From NCBI RefSeq assembly GCF_011075055.1, contig NW_025401130.1, positions 124,001 through 188,000 of the forward strand: a DNA stretch of 64,000 bases. Direction: 5' to 3'. Position 1 is the first letter of the stretch; each line of letters starts with the position of its first letter. The translations under genes and the position numbers were made by a program. The notes beneath the pieces are model-generated. The model searched no databases and had not been told where the DNA came from. It saw only the letters and a list, made by a program, of their open reading frames with translations. Origin of the DNA: Mangifera indica (lineage: Eukaryota > Streptophyta > Magnoliopsida > Sapindales > Anacardiaceae). This document shows positions 27,101 through 40,272 of the stretch, piece by piece.

Positions 27101-30100
27101 TGGCAAGTCATTGCTGCCATATTTTTGGTTTAACTATACTAACACTTTGTACTTTCAGGATGCTGATGAAGTATGGTTTAGCAGACTCCAGGACTTGTTT
27201 GTATTTTTTGCAAGCGCAAATTTGAATCATGTTTTCAAGGAACATCGCCAATTCCTTGTTTCAAAATGCAAAGTCTCTCCTGTTCATTTTCTGACTAGAC
27301 TTTTCACAGAAGAAGGTGCTTACTTTTGTTTTTTTTATCTTTAATGCTCTCTTATAATTCTCTAATCCTTTTGGAAGAGCAGTGTCATATCTGATTTTCT
27401 TTTGGCTATGAATGTGTCAATGTAGCTTTATTTTCTTTTCAAAAAAATAATTCTTGTCTTGTATCTTGATGATGGATCTTTAGCACATGTTTAAAAAGTT
27501 AATCTTATTGGGATTTTCTGTTTGATTGATTTGCTTCCTTATGTTCACTTTTAGTTCCTTGTTTTTATTTTTTCTTTTTAAAGTTTTCATAAGATTAAGT
27601 TTTTCTGGGCTCTTCATAGATTGTAAAATTGGCTTTCTTAACTTAGTGACATCATTTCTTACATCTTTTCCTTAATGCCTACTGGCCTTCTGTTTATTGG
27701 CCAAATTAAGACATGAAAAAGAAATTTAATTTCGTCATTTTGGTTCACCGTCTGAAATTGGTATACTAGAGAAAATGTAATACCTGAGGTGGCTAAATGA
27801 TTGCATGATTGATGTAGGTAGAATGAAGTGAGAATTTGTTCTTGGTAGCTTAAACTGTTGTGAATAACTTATTCAATGGTCTCAAAGTGTTTGTCGCTGC
27901 AGTTCTTGTTTGTTTGCTTGTTGCATTGTATTGTATGAACTTGGCAATTTTATCCTTGCATGTGCTTTTGTAGGCTGTTTGTCGTAGATACTTAATGGTT
28001 TCTCATTATAATAAATTTCTGAAAATCGATAAATCTTCTTTTATTTCTGCAAAATGCTAGTACCAAACATGCTTTTGTTGTTTTTATTCCTAGATACTGT
28101 TTTCCAAATACTCCATTTGAGAACACAACTGAAAAACCATAGAAGAGAAAGAAAAAGGAGAAATACAAGATAGAATTTGAGGGGACCTACATTAAAATTT
28201 AATTCAAAGTACAAAAATACAGTTTCTCATTTTCATTTAAAACTGTTTTAGAAGCAATTTAATGACATATTATTATGTGGGCTTTTACTTTGTTTTTGGG
28301 GTTTATTATTATCAACTGATTTTCTTTTTACTGACAAATAGTTTGTATGAGACATAAGAGATTAATAGTTGTTTGGATGTTAAATATCTTGATTAATATT
28401 TTAAAAATGTATTAGAACGTTAGGTAACTTTTAATTTCATTGGTATGTTGAACAGTTAGTTGACAGTAGTGTTTCTGATGATAGGGCATTTCATTTTGCA
28501 GATGTTCCTCATGCTGTCCAAATGGAGAGTCTCCACTGTTTTGCATTCCTTTGTTTTCAGTCAGATGATAGATTGTTATTTGAACTTCTGGCTGAATTCC
28601 CTTCCATTCTTGTTCCACTGGCAAGTGATAACCAGGTACCACTGATTCATCCTTTACCACCCCTTTCTTTTTGTTGGTAATCTCTTTGACACTGTTTTCA
28701 AATGCAGTTGCCTGGCAGATTTGAAAGTGGCTAATTTTGTTCTTTTTTATTTATTTAGTTATAGGTGTAAAGTGGTTTGTCCAATTTTTATGATGTGTTG
28801 TCTTTCTTTCCAGGATACAAGATTAGCTGCCATGGGCTGCATTGAGGGTCTATATGCACTATGGCGTCGTGTTGACTTTTCTAGCAAGAAAAATGGTATA
28901 CTTGCAATGGCATTGTATTTTGCATGTCCTGAATACCTTTATTTTTGGTTATAAACATAGTTATTGAATGGGTCAATGACAGGAAATGTTGCTATTTGGA
29001 GTCATTTTCTTGATGAACTTTTGGGCTTGATGGTTCAGCAAAAAAGGCTTATCTTATCAGACAAAAATTTTCTTGCTTCCTTTATGACATCTCTACTTGG
29101 CTCGTCATTACATGGTTTCTTAGTCCCACAAAATATTGAACAAAGGTATACCTTTAATGCAAACAAAATTGCTGACCATCATCACTATTGTTCTTCAATG
29201 CATTTGTGCTTAAAATTAATTGATGCTTCCCTAACATTGTTGCTGTCTGACTTGCCCATTGTAACACTGTTTAATTTGTACATTATTCTTAATTAGTATT
29301 TCTTCATCTTGTGATTGGATAATTTTTAATTATTAATTGTTGGTTCTTTTATTAAAACTTTTTTGATGTTCATTTGTGAGGAGCAAACATTTTATTGTAG
29401 GAGACAGCAGGCGCGAGGAAAATGGGTCCTTCTTGCCCTCTAAATTGTTGATTGCCATCATTATCATATTTTTTATCTTTTAATTTTTATAACAACGTTT
29501 TGTTTGCTAATTTGGTGGTTTTTCAATGGAAACTTGTACTAGTTTTTTTAACTGTTTATGCATATTTGGTTTCTGCATTTTCCTGTTAGCATTTGTTTGT
29601 CTTTACTGAACATGCATGATAATCCTGGCTGTTTTTACCTTAAACACTTTCAGATTCGATCAACCTACAAAAGAAAAGGTTCTTGCTTTCATCTTGGGTT
29701 CTGCTGTAAGACTTTCTGCATTTGGGAAGGTTTGCCTGCTTAGATCTGTTCCTTTACAATATAATTATCAGATTGTATCTATTCATGGTGAAATGGATGT
29801 TGTGTTTCAGGTTCTGACCATTATTCTTTTACACATATAAATGATGATTGATGGGATAAATGTTGATTGGGATTTTTTTTGGCAGCTAATGATTCTTTCA
29901 TTGCTGAAAGGACTGGGCAGTGCAATTATGTATGTTAAAGATGCCAGATCTTGTTTGTCTGTACTTCTGGAAAGGCGCAGTCAATACTGTTTTGAGCTTA
30001 ATAGGTCATCTCAGAAATTGTCCCAAATTGAAATTAAAATTTTGTGCCTTCTTTTGGAGGTAAATATATATCGTTTTCCCATTTTAATTCTTTTACACTT

Positions 30101-33100
30101 TAATATTATGTGGTTTGATGTGAATCCTGTCTGCTGCCTGTAACAGAGCTGTTGTGCTACACTCTCCTCATTTGATGAGCACGATCTAAAGGGCCATTTG
30201 TTGAAAGCTTTGCAAGTAAGAATGTGTTTGTAATTTTTTAGGTTCTGGTCTTTATTATTGATGCATTCACTTTTATTTTTATTGACATTTCCCTTTGCAT
30301 TGTTATCCATTCAGGTGGATTTTAGGTCTCTGGAAGACCCTGCATTTGTTGAACCTTGTATTACTGTTCTGAAAAAGCTAACAAATCAACTTTACAGTGG
30401 ATTGACAACTGAGATGCAGGTACCTTTATTTATATGTGGAGTTATTTCTTGGAATATGTTTTCTGATTGTAAGCTTCTCATGGTAGCTATTTGCCTTCTT
30501 GTGGCATAATACTGTATGTATACTCTGGTGTGACTGAACATATTCTCTGGTGTGTCATGGCAGCTTGTCATTTTTAGCATTTGTTCTTTTGAATTGAAGG
30601 GTCACCACTTGAATTTCCACATCTTTTTTTGTTTATGTAGCATTCTGTGAGATTAATTTAGAAGTAAACGGTACATGTAATGCCATTAACTCTTACTTTA
30701 ATGCTTTGACATGGTTCAAAGTGTCTTTCTGAATCCTATGTGTTTGCCTGAGAATAATCTCCAAAGTCTCAATGTGATGTGATGAATGTGCATACAAGAT
30801 TTTTTTCCTTTGATTTCTATCGTTATATTAATGATCAATAGCTTAAGAGAAAACATTGTTTGATTTGTTTAATAGTTTTTTCTTTCATGGCTGCAACCTA
30901 ATTTTATAATTCTTCTGTCAAGCAGGAGTGTTTGCTTTGTCACCTGGTGCTGCTCTTTCGGCATGCTAATGGTGATGTACAAGATGCAACTCGAGAGGCC
31001 TTATTTCAGTTGAATGTTCGTTATTTATATCTACTTTGTTTAAGTTATATTTTATTTTATTTTTATTCTTGGCAGCATTTTGTCTATGAAAAAGGTTTTG
31101 AATAGAAATGCAACTTATTACTACTTTCCACAAGCCATTGGATAATATGGAATAATAGAATCTACAGGGTGCTAAATTGTTGCAATTTATATCCTTTTGT
31201 GGGGAATTTTGTTGTAGTTTTTGGAGCTTGATGGATTGAATCAATAATGATACAAAGCCACCTTAAGTTGTGTTTGTGGTTCAAAAGTTTTTGAAATGAT
31301 TGATTACTTCTGTAAAATGTTCGAAGGAAAAGAAACTTGATTTGTTGACTGCAATAAAAACTGTTGACTAGTCTGAGATAAACTTACAGGGCTCTTTTGT
31401 TTTTGGCTTTAAACTTGATGGAATAATTTGCATAGTGTAAAGTTTCTCTTGGAGAGTATGTTCTGCTTGTCTGTTTATGCAATACATTATAAACATTATG
31501 GATTAATTGGCACTGTACCATATTTTGCAGATTACTTGCTCCACGGTAGGTCGGATACTCGATCCTCTTTTGAAACAGGAAAATCTCGTAATGGGATCAG
31601 TGTATGGGAAAAAGAAGAAGAACGCAGCTGATAAACAGAAGTCTGACCTGCATCTGGACATGATTTATAAAGGAGAAAATGCGCTCTCTTTTCTTAGCTC
31701 TCTGCTTGACATACTGCTACTTAAGAAAGATATAGCTAACAGGTGTTTTTTTTTTTTAAAATTGCATCTGGTTCTGTACGTCAATCTTTAGAGCTATACC
31801 TAGTGATCAATGATTTGCCAATTAGATTAACTGCTTTGGATTTAATCTTTTTAGGGCTTTGCTTCTAGGGCCCTTATTTAAGCTTCTTCACAATGTCTTT
31901 TTGGATAACTGGCTACACACCAAAGATGAGAAGTGGATGGAAGCTTCATCTGGCATTTCTGAGACCATTTCAAGCACACTGATTTACATTCAGCAGACTC
32001 TTTTAATAGTGCTGGAAGACATTTTTGCTTCATTTATAAATGATACTCCTTTAAAGGTTTGACCTATTTATTGTTCCATGACAGTGTTAATTAAGGAATC
32101 CAACATGTGTTCATATCTGCTGTTTTCACCTTTGGTTTTCGTTCTTGTAATTTTTTTGTCACATCTTACATGCCAGGATGACATACTTAATGTAGTAGAC
32201 ATTAGATTGTTGGTTGAGTGTGCTTGTTCTGCAAAGGATGGGGTTACTCGGAACCATGTATTTTCACTGTTATCGGGAATTGCAAAGGTTGTTCCAGACA
32301 AACTATCAGACCATATATCAGACATACTTGCTGTTGTTGGAGGATCAACAGTTTCTCAGGTTAGTTGATATCAATGCTTCAATGAAGTTGCAATCTTGGT
32401 TTTTTATGTGCAAAAAAAGGGATGTTTTCACTTATTATTTCAATTTAACATATTTGGTCCTATGATCTGAATGCACTTTAAAATGTCATTAAATCCTGAA
32501 AAGTCTTCTTGACAGAGCTCATCAGTTTGGCTGTGGATTTAATTTGAACTAAAATCTATCCTCATTTACTATATGTTGGATATGGATTCTAAAACAGATT
32601 ATTAAAACTTGTTATATACCCCGGTTTGTCTAATGTTTTCTACATTGTTCCTGTTTACAGAGTGACAGCCATTCACAACATGTTTTTGAGGATCTCATAT
32701 CTGCAATTGTGCCCTGTTGGCTATCAAAATATAACAAGAAAAACGAATTGCTTCAGGTGATTTATCAATTTTTTTTTTTTTGTTCCAAGCACCTTACTCC
32801 AATTGTGATAGTTGTCTGTGTTCTAATCTTTGTAATTTTATTTTTAGGTTTTTGTGAATGTGTTGCCTAATGTTGCTGAGCACAGAAGGCTGTCAATTGT
32901 TGTCTATCTATTAAGGTATTATTTGGATTTACATATTATTATTCTTGTTGGTTCTGTAATTTCTACTAAAGTTGATATACTTATATTCAGGACTTTGGGA
33001 GAATGTGATGGTTTGGCTTCGTTGCTTGTCCTCCTTTTCCACTCCTTGGTTTCAAGGAAAGAATTATCTTGCCTTGGTGATGCACACAGTGCAGATAATT

Positions 33101-36100
33101 TTGTATCTTCTGCACAAAGAGAGTGGGCATATGCCTTTGCTGTACAAATATGTGAGCAATATTCATGTGTCATATGGCTTCCTTCGCTTGTTATGATGCT
33201 TCAACAGATAGGGATTGGTAATTTGGAAGTAATTTCTATGGAGTTGCTACTGGCAATGCAATTCATTTTGCACAAGATGCAAGATCCAGAATTTGCATTT
33301 AAGTGTAAATCAACAGAATATTTAGATAGCATTCAGGTAAGAATTCATCTGCTTTTGAATTATTAAACCTAGATTTGTTAGAAGGTATTGGTTCAATTTC
33401 TGGAACTTCGTGGGTTAGGTTTTTGTTTTGACTGAGGGAATTTGGTGGCAAAATGTCATGGGAAAGCTTGGGGGCTTCTTTTATATATTAAATATAAGAT
33501 TAAAAACATCTTGGGAACCACAATGCCGTTAGAGCCCTATATCCTTGACATTTCCTATGCATCTTCATCCTCGTCTTGCATTCCTTTATTTGAATTACTG
33601 GTTAACACAGGGCAAAAGCTGAACACTGTGCTTACCATGATGCAATAACTGAAATTAGTTAGTTCCAGTATTTCGTATTACTTTATGCTGACCATAACTG
33701 CTTTTACAACTAGTCCTAAGAATTTTGATTTTGTAGTACCAACCTCATGAAACTTAATTTCTATTTTTTAAAAATAAATTTTTAAATGAACGTGGAGTAT
33801 ATTTTAATGAGAAGTTGCATTGTCCTGATCAGCATTTGTTTGTTATGTATTTTTTCCTGTGGCTGTTTTTTGAGTACATAAGGAGGTTCCTGGTTTTTGT
33901 GGCATTGCCAGGTTTTTTTTTTTTTTAAGGGTATTTTTGTTGATAGCTTGTCTATTCCTAAAACTCTGTCCTTGTAAATCAACATTCTTTTCATACCATA
34001 GTTTTTCTTGTTTCTTTTTCTTAGAAGAAAAAGAATAAAGCCTTGATGGAGTAACAAAAGTATCTCCTGCATGGTGGGATACAATTTTTTTTTTTTTTTC
34101 TGAGAAGACGCTGAATTTTGTAAATATAATGCTTATTTTTTTAATAGGAAATACACGCAGTCACAGACACACAAATATATGTAAAAATATAATTTTTAGC
34201 AAAATGGATTTCATGACTTTTTCCAACATTTGACACAAGTATTCAACTGGTGAGATATCATTAATTTTGCGTACAGTCTTTGAGAAAGAAATCTACTGAG
34301 TCTTTGTAAGCTTGCTATACAACTGCATTCCACCTTCTGGTTCCATATTACCCATAGCATTAATTGACTTGCGAACAATGGAGAGATAATCTATGTTGCT
34401 TTCTTTTAGAGTATGTTGTTTGACTTTTTGATAGGGAGTGCAGTCATCAAAGTTACAGATACATATTGTACTTGCCTGCGTGTGATCAGTGGGAATGCTC
34501 ATTATAATATCTCAGTCAACTATAATTTCCTTCATTTGTGAGTTTTAATCTTATGGATATTTGGCTATGCAGAGAACACTTGAAGAACTTATGGAGCAGA
34601 TTGTTTTCCTCTTACAATATGTTGACAGAAGAGGAAAACAATTAAGTGTTAATGTTGCTATTAGAAAAGAATTGAAGGAGTGTATGCATGCTGTCTTGAG
34701 GACTATTACAATGGTCATGATGCCCTCTGCATACTTTAAAAGCATCATTAATTTGCTTAGGAATGCGGATGGCAATGTGAGAAAGAAGGTATGTTGTTTG
34801 CTTAATTCATTTTTTAATCTAACTTCTGTATATAAGAAATGCTTATGTTTTTTTACTGGTGAATGTTTGAAACATCAAGTTTTGGTGGGGGAGTGTCTTG
34901 CAAATCAATTCCTTTTACCTTTCTCATGCACTGACTGTTATTGCTTTTGATTATGCTTATGTATACTCTACCTGTGGATGCATACACTTGAAGTGATTTT
35001 GTTACTATTCCATTTGTAACTATATTCTTCAAATTTGATTCATTTTTAATGTATAAAGTTGTACTTGTGAGCAGGGTCTTGGGCTTTTATGTGAGACAGT
35101 GAAGGGCCATGAGTCAGTTAAACCAAAGCACAAGGCGAGAAGAGAACTTAATCCAAATTCAAGTAGTCATTGGCTTCATCTGGATGAGAATGCTTTTGAA
35201 TCTTTTAATAGGATGTGCTTGGAAATTGTTCAAATAGTTGATGACTCCGCTGGAGAATCAAACATTTCATTAAAACTGGCTGCAGTTACAACTTTAGAGG
35301 TTTTAGCCAATAAGTTTCCTTCATATTATTCTGTCTTCAACGTGTGCCTAGCATCTGTTACAAACAGCATTAGTTCACAGAACCTGGCTATCTCGTCTAG
35401 CTGTCTCCGAACAACTGGTGCTTTGGTCAATGTGCTTGGGCCAAAGGCATTGGTGGAGCTCCCTTGTATAATGGAGAATGTGATAAAGAAGTCACATGAA
35501 ATCTCTACCACTATTGACTTTAAAAACGAATCTGATGATAATGTAGCTCTGAGAGAATCTCTGACAGCATCTGTTCTTATCACCTTGGAGGCAGTTATAG
35601 ACAAGCTTGGTGGTTTTCTAAATCCATACCTTGGAGATATTACAAAAATTTTGGTGCTTCATCCTGAATATCTGCTGGGATCAGATTCAAAACTGAAAGT
35701 GAAAGCTGATGCAGTTCGAAGGCTTCTCACTGAGAAAATTCCTGTAGGTTTCCTCACACGATTGTTGTTTATTGATTTTGGAATGAAAATTCTTTATACA
35801 TCCTTTATGAATTCCTTGCAATTGATATAAAATGATTGGCCTTTTTTTCTCCAGGTTCGACTTGCTCTGCCACCCTTGCTGAAAATATATATTGGTGCCG
35901 TTGATGCTGGTGATGCAAGCTTGGTAATTGCTTTTGAAATGCTAGGAAATGTTGTTGGGAGAATGGATAGATCATCTGTTCGTGGTTTCCATGGAAAGAT
36001 TTTTGACCAGTGCTTGATTGCTCTTGATCTTCGGCGCCAACACCGTCTTTCAATTCAGAACATTGATATTGTAGAAAAGAGTGTCATAACTACAATGATT

Positions 36101-38811
36101 GCTCTTACAATAAGATTAACGGAGACTATGTTTAGGCCTCTTTTTATCAAAAGTGTAGAATGGGCAGAGTCAGAAGTGGAAGATATTGTCTCTATGGGAA
36201 GCAAAAGTATAGATAGAGCGATAACTTTCTATGGCCTTGTAAACAAACTTGCTGAGAAGCATCAGTAAGTTGACTAATTTTATGTATTTCTGTCATGATA
36301 TATATTTAGCTTTTCAGATTTCATATGATCTTGATTTTTGTTCTTGCTTTACCTCATGGATATGGTTAGATTATGTTGATTGAATCATTATAGCCTAAAT
36401 TATATTTACTTAGACCTTATGATGTGTCATTGAGTGCATGTTTCTCAAAAAATATGCACATTTTATAATTGGATAGAAGGTGGGATTTTATGATCTAGGT
36501 GCTCTGGGATTAAAATCTGCCAAAACCATTTATCTTCCTACACAGTTATACATTTTGTAAGTGCACGTGTGTGTATAAATCTTTCCCAGTTAGTAGGTAT
36601 CTTTTTCTATATTTTAGAAATTTACTTATTTATTTCAATTTTTTAAGTAGGAGCATAACATTTTCTCCTTGATTCATGTCACTTAAATGCAGGTTTTTGT
36701 TCGTCCCTTATTTCAAGTACTTACTTGAGGGTTGTGTTCGGCATCTTACTGACACTGGAGATGTAAACTCTGCTAATATGACTCGTAAAAAAAAGAAGGT
36801 CAGGACTCAGGAAGCAGGCAATGTAAAAGAGCAAAACAGTTTATTATCAATTACTAACTGGCACCTCAGGGCTTTGGTCATATCATCATTGCATAAATGT
36901 TTTCTCTATGATACTGGGAGCCTGAAGTTTCTTGACTCCTCAAATTTTCAGGCTAGTCAATCTCTACCTTTTCTTCTGGATGGAATCCATTATTTTTTGT
37001 GCATGGAAACTAGTTAGAATGGTGCTCTTACTGAAAAATAAAAATCTCAGCTCTCGCATTGTCTGTGGAGCAGCTAACTGTGAAGTTGGATTTATGGCCA
37101 AATTTTGCATTATCTCAATATTAGATATTCCTTTATGTGATATATATATATACACTAATTATATCTTGGTTAATTGCCCTTGATGCTTACATTTGGAATC
37201 TTAATTTTTAAATCGCCTAGTTTTGTGAATCTTAATTGAGGGAGGCTGGGGGTTTTGAGTTGACATGTTTTTTTTTTTCTTTGTGGGTTTTGAGGTACTT
37301 TAGTCTCTCCTTCGGTGTTCATAGGCCCAAGATTTTTGAGTTTTTTGTAAAGCTCTAATGCTTATACAGTCGACACCAAGTCTACCTTTGTATTTCTTTT
37401 TATACGTTGATATACTGATGTTTCCATAAAAAAAGTGGGGAGGCTAGTTCCTTTGTTTTAAGATGTATGTTTATTTAATTTTATTTGTTTTGCACAGCTG
37501 AGGTTTATCTGCTGTTAACCCTGCGGTTGATACTGAAAATCTTTACTAAATTCCTAAATCCTTCATAGAAATTTGGCTAGCTGATTTGATATTGTAGAAC
37601 GTAATATTCTATAGTTACCTTGCTAGTTGCAATATATATATTGATTGGTGAGTATACTAATTAGTGAACTGCCAGAAAGTTAAATTTTAATTATGCTATG
37701 TAAAAATTAAAATTTCAAATGTTCCTTTTGTGTGCCTTCTCAATTTAAGTATGGTATAGTTGGAGAGGGAGAATGTTTCTTGATTAACAGTGATTGTACT
37801 ATTAACAGTTATGATTTCATGCCAACTCTTATTCATAGTGGAAATTTCGTGTAGTCCCTCTTCTTAATTCTTTCACCTTTTGTTCCTTCTTTTGCTTTTA
37901 TGTAATGTTGAAAGTGCTTTGCATGTTCTTGCAGGTTCTATTAAAACCTATTGTCTCACAGCTCATCGCAGAACCACCAGCTAGTCTGGAAGAGCATGTG
38001 AATGTACCATCTGTGGATGAAGTTGATGACTTGTTGGTTGTTTGTATTGGTCAAATGGCTGTTACTGCAGGAACTGACCTTCTGTGGAAACCCCTGAACC
38101 ATGAGGTGAGATTTTGATTTTTCCGATTTCGCTATGCTAATTGTAGGAAGGATAATCCCCTCATGATTTAAATGCCCTTTGATACCCAGCAATAAGACTT
38201 TGGGACCTTAATTTTAAGTATCAAAAGGTGATACTGAAAGTTAAGGAACTAGAAGATATAACCAGCTGTCACTGTGTCATTGGAAGCATTCATAAGTTTT
38301 TGGTGGTTTTCCCTTGTCATCTCTGCCTTCATTACTTTTGGAATCAGTTTCTTGCTTAGTATAACTTCAATTTGGAACCCAGTTTGATTATCATGTTGAA
38401 GTGTTTTTCCCAAACTTTTTGGATAACTTGGAGAGCAACTGCTTGCTTTTTTCCCAAAATTCTACCTTTATATATAGTACTACTATTTTTCACTTGGATG
38501 TTATTAAGATTTGATTCTTGTTTATTTCTAAAATTGTTATTTCATATAAGTTTTAAAATTGAAATTTTGAATCACGGCAGGTCTTGATGCAAACTCGTAG
38601 TGAGAAGGTGCGGTCTCGAATTCTGGGACTGAGAATTGTGAAGTACTTTGTTGATAACTTAAAGGAAGAATATCTGGTTTTACTGGCTGAAACAATACCC
38701 TTCCTTGGTGAATTGCTAGAGGATGTAGAGTTACCTGTGAAATCTCTAGCTCAAGATATTATAAAGGAAATGGAGTCTATGAGCGGCGAAAGCCTTCGAC
38801 AATACCTGTGA
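18165..38811 (+). CDS. UTP10: UTP10/HEATR1: U3 snoRNP-associated HEAT-repeat protein (39 exons)
   Basis: Exons: 18165-18324, 18776-18989, 19098-19193, 19288-19405, 19487-19660, 19979-20149, 20722-20777, 21856-21945, 22033-22175, 22424-22506, 22581-22709, 22792-22866, 24477-24645, 25176-25312, 25423-25515, 26320-26500, 26707-26804, 26925-27077, 27159-27315, 28502-28635, 28814-28895, 28983-29145, 29654-29729, 29886-30059, 30147-30215, 30315-30419, 30926-31015, 31531-31742, 31855-32056, 32177-32359, 32661-32756, 32848-32915, 32991-33336, 34573-34788, 35075-35743, 35855-36264, 36693-36951, 37935-38105, 38581-38811. They sum to 6453 bp (2150 residues), and phases agree at every junction. Plant UTP10 is about 2.2 thousand residues. 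The N-terminus [19 protein letters not shown], the U3snoRNP10 region (about 195-330), the BP28CT region (about 1830-1990) and the ending GESLRQYL are family hallmarks. The protein is a nucleolar component of the small-subunit processome needed for rRNA transcription and 18S maturation in yeast and animals. Intron 37 uses a GC donor; all others are GT-AG. No in-frame stop was found, so the gene looks functional. Confidence 0.95.
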
Positions 38812-40272
38812 TGTACTTTGTCTGTACACATTCAATTTTGTCATCCAAATGCGATAATTGAGCCAATGTATTAGGCTTCCAGTTTTTGAGGGGAAACTGT
38901 AAATTAATAGTGGGTTATAAGTTTTGTAGTTTTAGGCAAAACCAATTGGTTCAATCTCAGTTGGTTCCAGTGTGGAACAGGTATAGGACTTTTAAGTATT
39001 TATATGCTTGGGATAAGTTAATTCCTCGAGTAAAAATTGCCCATCGAGTAAATTATGAACATTATGTTGTGCATCATTCTCAACAAAGCCATCGTTCTTG
39101 TTTAATGTGCTGGGGATATTGCCACTTAACTTGCCATGTTTACTGACTTTTGATAAAAAAAAAAAATAATTTTCTTTCACAATTATATCACTTAATTATA
39201 AATTTCTACCTTAATATTTATAATTATATCAATAAGATTTATTTGTACGCTTAATTTTATGTAAATGACTTCAAATTAAATAATTGATTTTCTTTTGAAA
39301 AAGAAGTCTTAAAAATGTGAATATTATGGAAATTTTAATTTAGTTTTGTAGGGAGATACGATATAGTTAATTTTTGAGGACTAATGTTATACCTATTTAG
39401 AATAAAATTATACATATAAATAAATTTTATAAATGTAATTGTATCCATAAGTGACAATTTGTGATTAAATAGGGCAATTATTTATTTTTTTTCTTTTTCA
39501 GAAATTATTTAATCATATATTACTATATAAGCGCATATGAACTAGTCTTTTACTTCACAATACCAAATCCCCCTTTTGCCTAAATTAATATTTATTTAAT
39601 TTGTGAAAGAGAATTCTCTTAAATAGGAGTAATGTCATGTATATTCATTTTAGATATGTATTTTATACGTGTTATTAAGTAATTAAGTATTATTTTATCT
39701 TTAATTCAAAAGAGTAATGTTATATATACATACGATATGTACAAATAATAATATGAGAGATAAAATGATATTTAATCACATAATGATATATCATTGTTTG
39801 TATACATAATTTTATTAAATTTAAAATTATTAATTACTCAATAATATATATAAAATATGTATTAATTTGTATACTTAAAATAAGTATAAATAGTTTTATT
39901 CTCATTTTGAATGAGAGAAATGGGAATTTATTTTGTTGTTCCAAAGAGAAAAAAATGTTACAATTTTCTCCCTATTGTTTATACGGTGAAGCACAACTTA
40001 AGGAAGGACATAATTTTCCCTAATTTCAGGTGACATATAATATCTAGCAACTTGGTTATTTGGTTGCCGTTGGATTTGCTGACTTCTCTGTCCTCAAGGG
40101 TTTAGGGCTTATTAGAAACGGAAACGGAACCGGAACACCAGGAACAGAAAACAACCAAAAACCCAGCTGCTTCTCCATTCACTTCACTTGTTTTCTCCTC
40201 CTTCAATTCAATTTCTTTTTTTTTTTTCTCTCTCGGAACGACGTTGTTTTCAATCTGATCGGATCACAAACA
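38812..40272. other. Intergenic region between UTP10 and CBP3-like genes
   Basis: The first few hundred bases should be the UTP10 3' untranslated region. The rest is AT-rich. About 39625-39905 may be a degenerate MITE: words around GAGTAATGT and ATGTATTTTATACG recur in inverted form near its right side, but ends and target duplication are not clear. The last 200 bases before 40273 are the leader and promoter of the next gene, with a CT-rich tract near 40217-40235. Confidence 0.5.

Noticed and set aside
40060..40272. Upstream in-frame ATG that would extend the CBP3-like protein by 71 residues
   Set aside because: The added sequence is low-complexity (CT-rich leader) and would displace the mitochondrial presequence from the N-terminus.
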